Source of the DNA: Polytrichum commune
Taxonomy: Eukaryota; Streptophyta; Polytrichopsida; Polytrichales; Polytrichaceae
Direction of reading: 5' to 3'
Assembly: GCA_950295325.1 (NCBI GenBank)
Contig: OX485809.1
Location: 36,027,081-36,091,080 of the forward strand
Length of the DNA stretch: 64,000 bases
The position numbers were made by a program, and so were the translations under genes. Under the pieces are notes generated by a model, which did no database searches, was not told where the DNA came from, and saw only the letters and a program-made list of their open reading frames with translations. Below, in pieces: positions 47,719 to 59,350 of this stretch (position 1 is its first letter; every line of letters begins with the position of its first letter).

Positions 47719-49146
47719 CGTCCGTATAGGGCTTTCAGGGTTCTTTGCTTACCATTGCTGCAAAAATCGGTTTGGATCCCCCGAAAACGTTGAAGATGCA
47801 GTCCCCTCTCTTGGTGAGGGTCCTCATCATCCACAGGTAGAACTCCATGCGCAGCTCATCTGCGGGGTAGTTGGCGTACTTCGCCTCGTCATACAAGCTC
47901 CTGCTGGTACCCAAGCCTTCTTGGACTTGGAAGAGCTTTTCCATCCTGGCTATAGGATGGTTGGGCACCTTAAGTAGATCAGCTTTGTACACGAAGTACA
48001 AGCACAACACGTTGACGATCTTCGTCTTCTTGTCTTTCAACGTGCTGTACGCCCCCTCCGCCGGTGCAGCAACGTAGTGAGATTTCGAGACGGCATACTC
48101 CGGCTGCAATTTGCGCACGATCTCGTAAACATGCTCTGCCCTCCTATCCTCGACAATCTAGAGCCAGACGTCGACCTCCCTGAATTTGGGGCTGGCGTAG
48201 TCCACGAACTTCGACAAGAAAGCATCGTAAAAAGGGGTGCTCATAGTCCCCTCGAATGAGGCTCCAGGGATATTCCTGAAGTCTATCATTCCGAAGGGGA
48301 AGCGGTCCCCGGCTTTAGTCCTGATCGCCTTCCTGGACTCAGAGCCCGGCCAACCTTGGATCCTGAGAGGCTCGACGGTGACCATGTTGAATTGCGCATC
48401 GCCTTCGAAACTGACGATCTTCTTCTCCTTTATGAAGTTGGAGAAGGCCCGCGCTGAGTGTTCGGGAAGCACCCGGTTCCTCCCCCCCTTCACGAGCTTG
48501 GATCTGAGGAAGTCGTCTCCCGCCTCCCTCATGAGTGCCGCCATGGATGCACTGGTGAACTTATATTCGGCTTTGAAGGCCCTCCAGTGCGCCTCGTCGA
48601 CCTCTCCGTCCACGATGAGCTTCTTCTCGGGCACCAGCTTGTGCAGCTCTTGGACGATGGTCGTCTTCTTCTTCCTGTTCTCCGTCCATTCCTTCATGGT
48701 GTAGCATGAAGGGACGAAGATCTTGGGTTTGGTGAAGACGATCTTGGGGTGGACCCAGCATCTCTTCGCCGTCGTCTCCACGTGTAGGATGTGGGACGCC
48801 GCTTTTCCCATCTCTGTCTCGGAAAGACCTTGAAGCGCTCTGAAGAACTCCCTCACCAGAGGCTTCATTTGCTTGAAGCGCGTAGTCTGGTTGAAGAGCA
48901 TGCCGGTGTCGGGGTCCATAAGGTCCCCCGTCTCGTGTTTTTAAAAAACACTCCTCCATTTTTCCCACACGGAGTCGGACGCGGTGATCAAATATATTTC
49001 TCCTCGCAACTCGTTATATTTTTTTTGCTTGTGGCTAGCATTGTCTATCGAGGAGAATTTATTGATCATCTGATATTTGAAGTCCTGCACACGTAGCCAA
49101 CAATTCATGTTAGACAACATCTCATGGAATAACAAATGTAACATTA

Positions 49147-49282
49147 GTTTGGGTCGATCGACCCAAACTATAAACCTGGTAAAGACAACAAAGCCATGCA
49201 AGAGTTTGGGTTGACTGACCCAAACTATGAATTTGTTGAAGACACTAAAACAATGAAAGAGTTTGGGTCGGTCGACCCAAAC
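49147..49282. repeat. Three 22-bp palindromes in intron 1
   Basis: Copies at 49147-49168 (AT), 49204-49225 (degenerate left arm) and 49261-49282 (GT), spaced exactly 57 bp. The last begins 8 bp inside the intron, next to the GTGAGTAT donor. Confidence 0.93.
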
Positions 49283-50643
49283 ATACTCACCTCCCATTTG
49301 GGGTTCTTATCTTTAGCATTCTCCCTTTCCCTGAGAGGCCTGCCATAAAACTCCCACACCTCCCTCGAGGCCATGATGTTTTTGATCCACGATGCCTGAT
49401 AGGCCCTCTTTTTGTTCCCCATGTTGAAGAACCTGGAGATGTCGCTGAGGACCGTCTCGTTGTCCGACCAAACCACCAAAGCCTTCCAAACTTTTAGTTT
49501 CTCCTTCTGGTTGTTCGGGTCGTTTCACTCGGTCATCAACTGGATTTTTTTTTATGCCTCCACACTGTGCTGCCCGTCAATCAACCAGAAGTCTCCTTTG
49601 GAGATTGTCGGCCACATATCAGGCGTCGGCATTCTCTTCAACCCTTGTGGCATGACAACAATCGTCTGCCTGTCGTCCTTGAACTGCCCGCCCAAGATTT
49701 GAGCGACCATCCAGTCGACGTAGGCGTCTTCCTTGGCTCGGACACATTTCTCGGGTGGCGCAAGGTGGCACTGCGCAATGTTGACCTCGAACTTGAAGTC
49801 CCTGCCCATGAAGAAGCAGTGCAGGCATTTTGTTTCGAAGTTGGTGTTTATTTTTTGTATTTCGCCTGCATCCACCTCCTGGCCAGGCTTCGGCATCCGG
49901 AGCTCCGGGGAAACAGGCTCGTCAGTCATCACCGATGACTCTCTTCCCCTTTTGGAAGGGGTCGTTTGACGGCTTGTTGATGGCGTTGGCGTCTCGCTAT
50001 CAGCCGGCGTTGTTGTAGTACTTGTCCGTCTCGACTCCACAGGGACCGCCCGCGGTTTCCTCACAGTTTGTGGTCTTGAGGACCCTGCGCCTTCTTCCGT
50101 CGTTGCCTTCCGCCTCACAGGTTGTTGTGTTTTGGGTTTGCTTTGCAGCGCCTTGTTTAGAACCGTGATGGCCTGTTTTAACTTCGTGAACCTGCTCGCA
50201 ACCTTCATGTTGGTTACACTGCCATCTATGAATATGGCCTCCGGTTGTATGGTTTCAGGGTCGACGCAGGTCTCCTTGGCGTACAGGGGGTCGAAGGGCT
50301 CGGAGAACTGGTGCATGAACATGTGGACGTTCTGCACGGCGGAGTTCTCCAGTATGACGTCTACATAGTCCCCGAGAGACTGGACAGACGCAACCTCCCA
50401 TCCCGTCAGCGTTGCCCAGGTGTGCTGCTCGTGGGTCCCCACCTTCACCACGAATAGCAGCTTGAACATGGATGCCTTCACCACCTGAACGGACCATGCC
50501 AGAACGACGCCATCTTTTGGGACGTAAGAATCGTCCTGTGGAGTTTCATACTCCTGCCAAAGGTGGTCTGGCGCGAGCATGAACCACCTTTCACCTGGTC
50601 TCTTTTTAGGGGCCATCTGCAACCCAAGAAATCGAAACTGTGA

Positions 50644-51704
50644 GTTTCGGTCGATCGACCCAAAGTATTGCAATGTGCATTTAACATTTGGAGGATTGAC
50701 TCAAACATTACTTAATTTTCAAAGTCGTTTTAAAAGATCTTTTAGATTTTAAATTGTGGTTTAGGTGGTCACCCTGCAATGTTTGAGTCGAGCGACCCAA
50801 ACATGATGAGGCTGCAAATTTAGGTAGTTTAACCCATTCATTTCAGAGTGCAATGTTTGGGTCGAACGACCCAAACATTTACTTAATTTTCAAAGTTCTT
50901 TTATATTTTACAATGTGTTTTAGTTCTTCTCCGTGTAATGTTTGGGTCGACCGACCGAAACATGTTAGGCTGTAAATTTAGGTAGCTCAACCCAATCATT
51001 TCAGACTGCATTGTTTGGATCGCACGACCCAAATATTTACTTAATTTTGAATGTTCTTTTATATTTTACAATGTGGTTTGTTCTTCTCCCTGTAATGTTT
51101 GGGTCGAGCGACCCAAACATGATGAGGCTGCAAATTTAGGAAGCTCAACCCATTCATTTCAGACTGCAATGTTTGGGTCGAACGACCCAAACATTTACTT
51201 CATTTTCAAAGTTCTTTTATATTTTACTATGTGGTTTGTTCTTCTCCCTGTAATGTTTGGGTCGAGCGACCCAAACATGATGAGGCTGCAAATTTAGGTA
51301 GCTCAACCCATTCATTTCAGACTGCAATGTTTGGGTCGAACGACCCAAACATTTACTTCATTTTCAAAGTTCTTTTATATTTTACAATGTGGTTTGTTCT
51401 TCTCCCTGTAATGTTTGGGTCGAGCGACCCAAACATGATGAGGCTGCAAATTTAGGAAGCTCAACCCATTCATTTCAGACTGCAATGTTTGGGTCGAACG
51501 ACCCAAACATTTACTTAATTTTCAAAGTTCTTTTATATTTTACAATGTGGTTTAGTTCTTCTCCCTGTAATGTTTGGGTCGAGCGACCCAAACATAATGA
51601 GGCTCCAATGTTTGGGTCGCTCGACCCAAACATTTAGTTCATTTTAGGCTGCAATTCAAATATTTATTATATTTTAATATGAGTTTGGGTCGTCTCCCCA
51701 AACT
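50644..51704. repeat. 158-bp tandem array of 22-bp palindromes, upstream of IDGQH gene
   Basis: Palindromes start at 50781, 50855, 51097, 51171, 51255, 51329, 51413, 51487, 51572 and 51610, with degenerate ones at 50644, 50940, 51013 and 51683. The centre alternates AG then AA, with 74- and 84-bp steps, giving a 158-bp dimer (spacers CATGATGAGGCTGCAAATTT and TTTTCAAAGTTCTTTTATAT). The array begins about 30 bp upstream of the minus gene's first ATG and so covers its presumed promoter or 5' leader. Confidence 0.92.
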
Positions 51705-54129
51705 ACTGTGTTTCCAGATGCATGTTTAATGCTTGGGCAACATATACAATGCTTATGCATTGTATATGTAACAAGAACCTAAAGGGAATGATGCAAATTG
51801 TGTGCACTGATACAAATTGCTTACCTTGTCTTTCAAACTCTTGAAAGTTGCTCTCACAATCTGCTTCTTACAACCAGACTCAGAAACTCTGTTGTGGCAC
51901 TAAAGAACAACTCTCACAAAGACCTCAGAAACACAATGAATCTCTCAAGCACCCTAAAACTTTCTCACAAACCCCCTGATTCTTGCAAACTCAGGCCTAA
52001 TTTGAAAGACCTCTACCTTTCTATCACACTCGACCGTGCTCACTTCTACTCAACCTAAAATCACTCCATGCATGAAATTTACAAAACAAGTAAGGAGTTC
52101 AACACAATAAACCGCTCCGAACTCACTCAAAGCTAACACTCTGGACCAAGAAGAGAGAATAACAAGAGGAAGACAATAACAAGAGGAATAGAATGAGAGA
52201 AGAGGAGGAGAAGCATCAGAGAGGAGGACAGGAATGAAGGAGAAAGAAGAATGAAAGGAAGCGGCGCGACCAAGACAAAAGCAAAAGGTGCGAAAGGAAG
52301 CGTTTGGCGCGGCGCTATGGAAAGCGGCGGCAGCGTTTCCAAGAGCGGCGCTTGGCGTGGAGGAAGAGAGGAAGAAAAAGAGAGAAAGAAAAAAGAGGAG
52401 GGGAGAGAAGGAGAGAGCGGAAGGGGTCACCCTAAACCCTCGAATCCGGGCCATTAGATTGCGCCGGGCCCATCAACGGCTCAGAAGCCTCGCGGGCCAA
52501 CACCCTGCCAGGTGTCGACACCTCCTTGGTTAAGGTGGTTGCCCGCGAGGCTTGTGGTGTTGACACCTGCCACCCTGGGCAAATTGCCTTCCTGGTTGTC
52601 CTTGCCCCTAGGTGCGGGACATAGGAGGGCCGGCGCCTCTCTTGGCCGCCCGGCCCCGGCCTTCTAACCCGCTATTCATTAGCGGCAATTCAATACCACT
52701 CAAAAACCTACGTGGACTAAGGTATTCCACAAAATTAACACCATCGCCAACTCATATTTTAATGGTGTTCAATTGAATGATCACCCGTTGGAATTGATAA
52801 CATCGTAGAATGTAGCCATTATCGTTTTGGTGTATGAATAATGTAATTTATGGAATCATATGAGAGTGTTACAAAGTCTAAGAGGAGTAAGTCATAATTA
52901 TATTGCAATCCACAAAGGCAATTACACGGTGCAATAATATAAATATGGTAACCATTCACATGGTTAACAGTTTAGGATTATGTATTGTAATTTATATGAT
53001 GGTTGTTGGTAGAGGACAATGCTCTAGTCTATAATGGATACCCTAACAAGTAGCATTAGAGTGAACATTAATATATGTACTTAGAAGTTCACATTTGAAG
53101 TACATGGGAGAAACAAATGATTACAAATGTATCTACTGCAACCCCATGGAGTTCACATATCATATGAAGTCATTTAAACATTCAATTTGATGTTTGATGA
53201 TGCCTAAACCCTAAACCCTAAACCCTAAACAACACAAACCATAAATGGATGGCACATAGGTCAAATGACATGGGCCTTGGTGCTTGTAGTTTCCAATACA
53301 AATGTATAATGTCATCACAACATCCTAATTCACAAACGTGAAAGATGGATGTGTGGTTTTTCACGAATGAACGCACTAAAGGAAATAAATGATATTGTGC
53401 TCACAAGTAGGTGATACAATATTAACCTATAACCTTGTCACCTGGTAAGAAGAGCATAAGAACTAGATTATAATAGATAGGATGTTGTTCATGTTAACAT
53501 GTTATTTGGAATAGTGAAATATTATATATTAATTTAAGGTAGATTTCATGTTGTGAATGATATGAGGACATACCTTTTGAACTTTGCATGTTTTGCTCAC
53601 ACACATTGCTAGAGTTCAAGGGACTTCACGATAGGTTCAAACATCATTGAAACATTGAATGTGCCAAATGTCATTTGTGGTTTATGGTTCCATTAATGAC
53701 TTCCACATAGGTACTAGGTTATTGTCACACTTGGAGCCTTGAGGATGAAGCAATATTGGGTGCACACATTACAACACAACAGATGTTCTTTTAACTAGCG
53801 GAAATTGAAAGTTGGCCAAATTATTCAAGTTTGTCATGGCATTAATTATTTGTTTTCAAAATATAAGTCCTCATGTGAGAGTGTAAGTAATTGCATTAAC
53901 TATTATATTTAGTGACTTTTAGTGACTTTTAGTATATGAAGTTTTGTAATACATGCACATCTTTTGTCAATATATTGTTTGAAATATACCATAATGTTTG
54001 ACTACAAGTAGAGTAAAACCCCTTAATAGATATAATCTTACATATTGTCACAGGGTTATTGGTATTCAGTGTATGCGTTCATATGTAGTGTATCAAAATC
54101 TTTATATCCTTTTTAGTTATATGATAGTT
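51705..54129. other. Intergenic; GC-rich patch and AT-rich DNA
   Basis: 52.25-52.68 kb is GC-rich with GA-rich strings (AGAAAGAAAAAAGAGGAGG) and no convincing ORF. 52.7-54.1 kb is AT-rich with nothing recognised apart from a short telomere-type tract. Confidence 0.45.
53209..53230. repeat. Interstitial telomere-type (CCCTAAA)n, 3 units
   Basis: Sequence CCTAAACCCTAAACCCTAAA followed by another CCCTAAAC. This is the plant-type telomere repeat, here internal. Confidence 0.85.
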
Positions 54130-54410
54130 AGTGTTTGATACACTTAAAACGAACGCATACACTTCCTATTACTAACCCTATGAGAGTAAGTAACATTAAA
54201 TGTAAACTCAAACACTAAATATCCACTGTGGTGATATATGGAAGTTACATATAGGAATTTAGTATTAGTAAGGATGTGAGAAAAAAATACAACAATGATA
54301 AAAGGAGAAAGGAGATGGCAATAGGGAAGGTGGTGGTGTATTCATGTATAAAACTAATTATGAAAGAGTTGAAGAATAGTGTTGACCAAGTTAGGGTGGT
54401 AACAACTTTA
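54130..54410 (+). repeat. Direct repeat, left copy, flanking the DDE-like gene
   Basis: Shares TTAGTGTTTGATACACTT, AACGAACGCATACACTT, GTAAGTAACATTAAATGT, CTCAAACACTAAATATCC, CAATGATAAAAGGAGAA and TTAGGGTGGTAACAACTTT with 59876-60180 in the same orientation. An inverted piece (GTATGCGTTCATATGTAGTG) precedes it at 54075. Confidence 0.7.
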
Positions 54411-54807
54411 AATAATATATGTTGAATTATTCATTTGATGGTTGGGGCAACGAAGAGCCAAGCTAAATATACATTGTCTATTATTGACAAGAAGCGGGAA
54501 ATTGAGTCAGAAGGTTTGAATTAACGTCCAAAGGAGACCAGGCGGGAAAGGCATCCAAAGAGGATGCCCAAAGCGGAGGCAGGTAGTATAAAGAGCCCAA
54601 CCCCCCCAAATGCTGGTTCTTTCTTTCATGTCCCAATCCTGAGATTGCTGCAAGCTCTCTAAGTTGGAGCTGTAATACACGGTTTGTGTACGTTTCCATT
54701 CATGAGCAGCTAATTACAACAAATATCTACGAGTTCAGTTGTTCCAAATAGGTTATATATAGATTAATAGAGAATCACCCGAATAAATAGGCGGATTTTG
54801 CGGAATT

Positions 54808-56079
54808 GTTTGGGTCGGTCGACCCAAACCCAGCCTTACAGTGTGGGTGCTCTCTGTTGTGAGCCTGAACCCATCCTGCCTCAAGGTTTGGGTCGATCGA
54901 CCCAAACCCAGCCCTACAGTGTGTGTGCTCACTGATGTGAGCCTGAACCCATCCTGCCTCAAGGTTTGGGTCGATCGACCCAAACCCAGCCCTACAGTGT
55001 GTGTGCTCACTGATGTGAGCCTGAACCCATCCTGCCTCAAGGTTTGGGTCGATCGACCCAAACCCAGCCCTACAGTGTGGGTGCTCACTGTTGTGAGCCT
55101 GAACCCATCCTGCCTCAAGGTTTGGGTCGATCGACCCAAACCCAGCCCTACAGTGTGGGTGCTCACTGTTGTGAGCCTGAACCCATCCTGCCAAAAGGTT
55201 TGGGTCGGTCGACCCAAACCCAGCCCTACAGTGTGTGTGCTCACTGTTGTGAGCCTGAACCCATCCTGCCAAAAGGTTTGGGTCGGTCGACCCAAACCCA
55301 GCCCTACAGTGTGGGTGCTCACTGTTGTGAGCCTGAACCCATCCTGCCAAAAGGTTTGGGTCGGTCGACCCAAACCCAGCCCTACAGTGTGGGTGCTCAC
55401 TGTTGTGAGCCTGAACCCATCCTGCCAAAAGGTTTGGGTCGGTCGACCCAAACCCAGCCCTACAGTGTGGGTGCTCACTGTTGTGAGCCTGAACCCATCC
55501 TGCCAAAAGGTTTGGGTCGGTCGACCCAAACCCAGCCCTACAGTGTGGGTGCTCACTGTTGTGAGCCTGAACCCATCCTGCCAAAAGGTTTGGGTTGGTC
55601 GACCCAAACCCAACCCTACAGTGTGGGTGCTCACTGTTGTGAGCCTGAACCCATCCTGCCAAAAGGTTTGGGTCGGTCGACCCAAACCCAGCCCCAAAGT
55701 GTGGATGCTGTGTGTAGTGAGCCTGAACTCATCCTGCCTCGAGGTTTGGGTCGCTCGACCCAAACCCAGCCCTCTAAGTGTGGGTGTTGTCTTTAGTGAG
55801 CCTGAACCCATCCTGCCAGAAGGTTTGGGTCGATCGACCCAAACCCAGCCCCCTAAGTATGGGTGCTCATTATCGTGACCTTAAACCCATCCTGCCAAAA
55901 GGTTTGGGTCGCTCGACCCAAACCCAGCCCCCTAAGTATGGGTGCTCCTTGTCGTGACCTTAAAGTCATCCTCCCAAAAGGTTTGGGTCGCTCGACCCAA
56001 ACCCAGCGCCTAAGTGTGGGTGCTCTCTGTATTGAGCCTGAAACCTCCTCCCAAAAGGTTTGGGTCGCTCGACCCAAAC
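54808..56079. repeat. 78-bp tandem array with 17 copies of the 22-bp palindrome
   Basis: Palindrome starts: 54808, 54886, 54964, 55042, 55120, 55198, 55276, 55354, 55432, 55510, 55588, 55666, 55744, 55823, 55902, 55981, 56058. The first twelve steps are exactly 78 bp; later ones are 77-79. Spacers contain CCAGCCCTACAGTGTG and GTGAGCCTGAACCCATCCTG. Centres shift along the array: GT, then AT x4, then GT (one arm variant at 55588), then CT/AT/CT. The array ends about 215 bp before the start codon of the plus-strand gene. The long ORFs through it on both strands (up to 352 codons) are by-products of a period divisible by three. Confidence 0.95.
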
Positions 56080-56292
56080 CCAGCCTCTAAGTGTGGATGG
56101 GATCTGGATGACAGTGTGGCCACTGGCCATCCAAAACCTTTACGAACCCAATGGCATATTAGTCATATGAACTTGTATGAGCACTGAGTATTTGCAATTT
56201 TGTTTATATATGATGGTTTTTGTGGTCTTCGATTTGAACCTACAATTTTTGTGATTTTTTGACAATGTTCAATGTTCATGTGTGTAGGCAGA

Positions 56293-59200
56293 ATGGATGG
56301 GTTTAGTGAAATTGGGGATTGGTCATCTGATGACATGGCCACTTGGCCATCTGCATCTGATGATGACTTAGACATTGTCGGGGAGGCTACTATGGCTGAC
56401 AGTGCGGATGAAGATCATTTGGATTTACCTTCGTCTTCCGTACTGCAGTGTCCCATTGTTGAATGTACGGGACTTTCAAGGGCTTCGTGGGTGAATTTGG
56501 AGGTGATACTTCTTAACGATAGTGGAGTTGTTGTGGCGGAGGGGATTTGCCGTAACACCCATCCGCAAGATTGCATTGATGAAAACCCGCTTGGCACCGA
56601 GGACGTTGGGGTTGTCATATTGGAGTCGGTCGTTCATTCCGAGGTGGATCCCACTCATAGGTTCTCCCTCCGCAGGTGGCCGTTGAGGAATGTCACAATT
56701 GATGGAGTTAGCTTGCGTGAACATGAGCAACGACACATGCAAATCGAAAAGGAGGTGCAAGCAAACATGCGGCCGCGCAAGGGTCAAAGAAAATACGATA
56801 CATTGGCACGTCCTGCTCCGTCTGCAACTGATTGTAAACGTCAAAGGTTGCTCGGGGAGGAGTCCATTAGAGAAGTTGCCACAAAGGATTGTTGTGTGCA
56901 TCGTTGTTGCCAATTGTTTCCAAGGGATAAATTGAAGGCCATCCGCGAAGAAATGTGGCTTGGAGATTTCCGTCTAAGATCCACAAGAAAACTTGATGTC
57001 CATAGGGCGATACATGTGAATGGGATGGGTCGCAAGGTCATCACCATTGAAAGCATGGACGTGTGTTGTAAGGCATGGTACACCATTCACGGTGTGTCGA
57101 AAGCGGACTTTTATCGACAAGCTGCTTATGCCAAGGAAGGCCGCCGGTCCCGTCACCATGGTAATGTGGGTTTAAAGAAGCCTAGGGAAGCAACAAGGCA
57201 AGCAACGGCCACTCTAGCAACCATCATTGTCCCCCTTGCCGATGCAATGCCGCACAAAACACGCACGCTCACAACCGGTGAAAAGGTTGTGGAGAAAGTT
57301 CTTCCCACAGGCACAAAATGGAAAGACATATTGTTGGACGTGAATGCAGTTGGCGAGAAGATTGGGTTGGAGCCAATTTCATTGTCAAAATTGAGTGCAA
57401 TTAAGAAACAAAACTTTAGCGAATACATTACAAAAAGACGAGGGGACAAATTTGCCAGGTGCTCTAATTGCGAGAAGTTGAAGCGCCTCCGGGATGCACA
57501 CACGATGGGTACCGAGTCATATGCAGCGCATCAATTGAACTATTTCAAGCACGTAAACATGCAAGAGGCACACCATAATGATTATTACACAAATAGAGCT
57601 TTGTCCATCTCCAGGCCCTTGGAGGTTCTTACGGTCATCCATGACAAAATGGACCATGCCAAAACAGCCTCTTCATGTTTTGCAAATCGAATCAAGGCCA
57701 CGGATGGGTTTTTTAAGTTGTCTGTATCGGTTACAGGTGAACTTCGAAACAATGTCATGACATATCTTAAATGTTGTGGTTTTTTATTCCGTGATGTACT
57801 TGAGAACATGGATTCACTCAAAATGGTTTAATTATATCTAATCACGTTGGGTTGGCATTGCAGGAATGATTGCACATGAACACGGTGATGTCAAGTTTGC
57901 TCATTATGTTCTTGATTTGTATCCAGCGGATTCAAACCACACAATAGGGTCATTTGCAAGGCTTTTACGTGATTTAGAGAAACCGCCAGCCTATTCTTCA
58001 GGATTGTTATTTGAAAACACGGGTTCAACACCTCTATATGAAGCGTTGTTGGATGGAAAAGATGTATGCTTTCATTCGTTGCCAGAGCCACCCAGTGATC
58101 CCGTGATTGCCAAAAAGTTGCCTCCCACTTTGCGTGTCCAATTGGACAATTGTGCCAAGGACAATAAAAGTAGATATGTTTTTGCATATTGGTCGTTGTT
58201 GGTTGCGAAAGGCATTTTCAAGGAGGTTTTTGTGTCCTTCCTATTGGTAGGCCACACGCACGATGATATTGATGCATCTTTTGGGCGGTGGAGCATGAAG
58301 TTGCGGGAGGAGGATTTCCCTACAATCCCGTTATTGATGAAGTTGTACATGGATTTGGATAACGTTCCGGTCATCCCCCATATGATTGAGGAGGTGCCAG
58401 ACTTCAAGGCATTTATAGAACCTTATATTCGAAGTGGAGCTCACCGATTGATCGGGCATACGAAGGCACAACAATTCCGCTTCTATATGCGTGACGATGG
58501 TGTCCCGGCCATGCAATACAAGTTGTTGTGCACGACACAAGACTGGAGCCCGCCGGAGGGTCTTCTTGTGTGGCGCGTGGATGCGGATGGAAAGACCATG
58601 TTACCGGATGGGGAACCTAGGCCTTGCAAGCCAATAGCCATGAAGAATTTGGAGGATATTTTGAAAGGTATATCAGGCTTCATACAATATTGGGAGAGTT
58701 TGAAAATAGCGGATGTTGGCGGATCATGTTGGCATCATTATGGGAGTTGGATACATTATTGGACACGTGTTCGTGCCGCCTTGGCAGACCTCCACCAAGA
58801 TAGCCCTCATACTTTGAGGCATGGATTTTGGCCACAAACACGAGTCGATGTACAAGCTTCGGAGCCTAGTCTTTTGGGAAATGGAGAGGTTCGAGAGGAG
58901 TTTGATGTGGACGACCATTACGTGGGGCCGGCTAGTAGTCGTCCCCCACCATCTTTCCGCATTGCAGTGGATTGTCATGAAGGTTATATGCTCATTTTAC
59001 GTCCTGGAGACGAGACATATGCAAAGCCAGTGTGGGTGGCAAGAACTTTGTCCAAACCCAATTTTGTAACTTCCAGCCCTCATTTTCGACAGATACAAGT
59101 GGAGTACTATCGACCGACAGCAAGGAATGAAGATGTGATTCGGCATTATACAGGCTGGGATACAAACCCTAACTTTCGGTGGAAGGTGGATTCTGAGCAC

Positions 59201-59350
59201 GGTCCATCTTGGGTAGATACAGATTCCATATTCATAGCATGGAAACCACGGAAAAACCATAGTGGATTAGTGTCCATCCCTCAAAAGTACATAACTTTTG
59301 CAAAAGACAACCTTGCTCGGATTGCACAAGAAGCAACCCACGTTGAATGA
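56293..59350 (+). CDS. Two-exon DDE-like protein, 976 residues, probable transposase
   Basis: Exons 56293-57736 and 57864-59350; the 127-bp intron (G|GTGAAC ... TTGGCATTGCAG|GA) joins in phase as a Gly codon at residue 482. The ATG at 56293 lies just after a possible acceptor (GTGTGTAG), so a 5' UTR exon is possible. Order: acidic N-terminus (WSSDDMATWPSASDDDLD); basic segment; Cys cluster CCVHRCC (200-206); basic CSNC finger-like motif (390-393); VIHDKMDHAKT (D451, D454); AHEHGDVKFAHYVLDLYPAD; RVQLDNCAKDNKSRYVFAYW (D576); FLLVGHTHDDIDASFGRW (611-618); and a C-terminal domain with KPVWVARTLSKPN and VEYYRPT, reminiscent of chromatin-binding modules. The LDNC and GHTHxDID blocks are those of the DUF7869-type, RNase-H-like proteins common in mobile elements of plants, algae and animals. 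I infer a DDE-type transposase or integrase. It is the only long intact gene in the window. Confidence 0.7.

Larger units (their letters stand above)
46058..50616 (-). pseudogene. Large multi-exon gene with IDGQH motif, four in-frame stops
   Basis: Exons: 50616-49291, 49084-47753, 47542-46058, all phase 0. Intron 1 (donor GTGAGT, acceptor GTGTGCAG) and intron 2 (donor GTAAGC, acceptor TTGTGCAG) are 206 and 210 bp. The frame has about 1,380 codons, starting MAPKKRPGERWFMLAPDHLW (ATG directly after TGCAG, so a 5' exon is possible). Visible features: a Ser/Thr/Pro-rich linker; CLHCFFMGRDFKFEVNIAQC; ISKGDFWLIDGQHSVEA, resembling the DGQH/ParB-Srx type motif; NETVLSDISRFFNMGNK; the exon 2 block FVPSCYTMKEWTENRKKK; a Glu-rich stretch and coiled coil in exon 3. 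Four stops interrupt an otherwise unshifted frame: TAA 49552-49554, TGA 49525-49527, TAA 48941-48943, TAG 48158-48160. Both introns carry three copies of the 22-bp palindrome and exon 3 carries two. Function unknown; likely an element-borne gene. The ParB-like link is tentative. Confidence 0.6.

Noticed and set aside
46284..48709. Plus-strand ORFs of 80-155 codons opposite the IDGQH gene
   Set aside because: They lie in the GC-rich exons of the minus-strand gene, and splice sites and phase support only the minus strand.
51073..51637. Three near-identical 74-82 codon ORFs at 158-bp spacing
   Set aside because: Read-through of the 158-bp palindrome array.
54753..55878. Long overlapping ORFs (up to 352 codons) on both strands with GLGRPTQT, FGSTDPN or VWVDRPK repeats
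   Set aside because: They are translations of the 78-bp palindrome array. Three frames stay open because the period is divisible by three and the unit has no stop codon.
57737..57863. Two separate plus-strand genes, 56272-57831 and 57866-59350
   Set aside because: A 127-bp GT-AG intron joins them in frame, and conserved sequence blocks run on across the junction.
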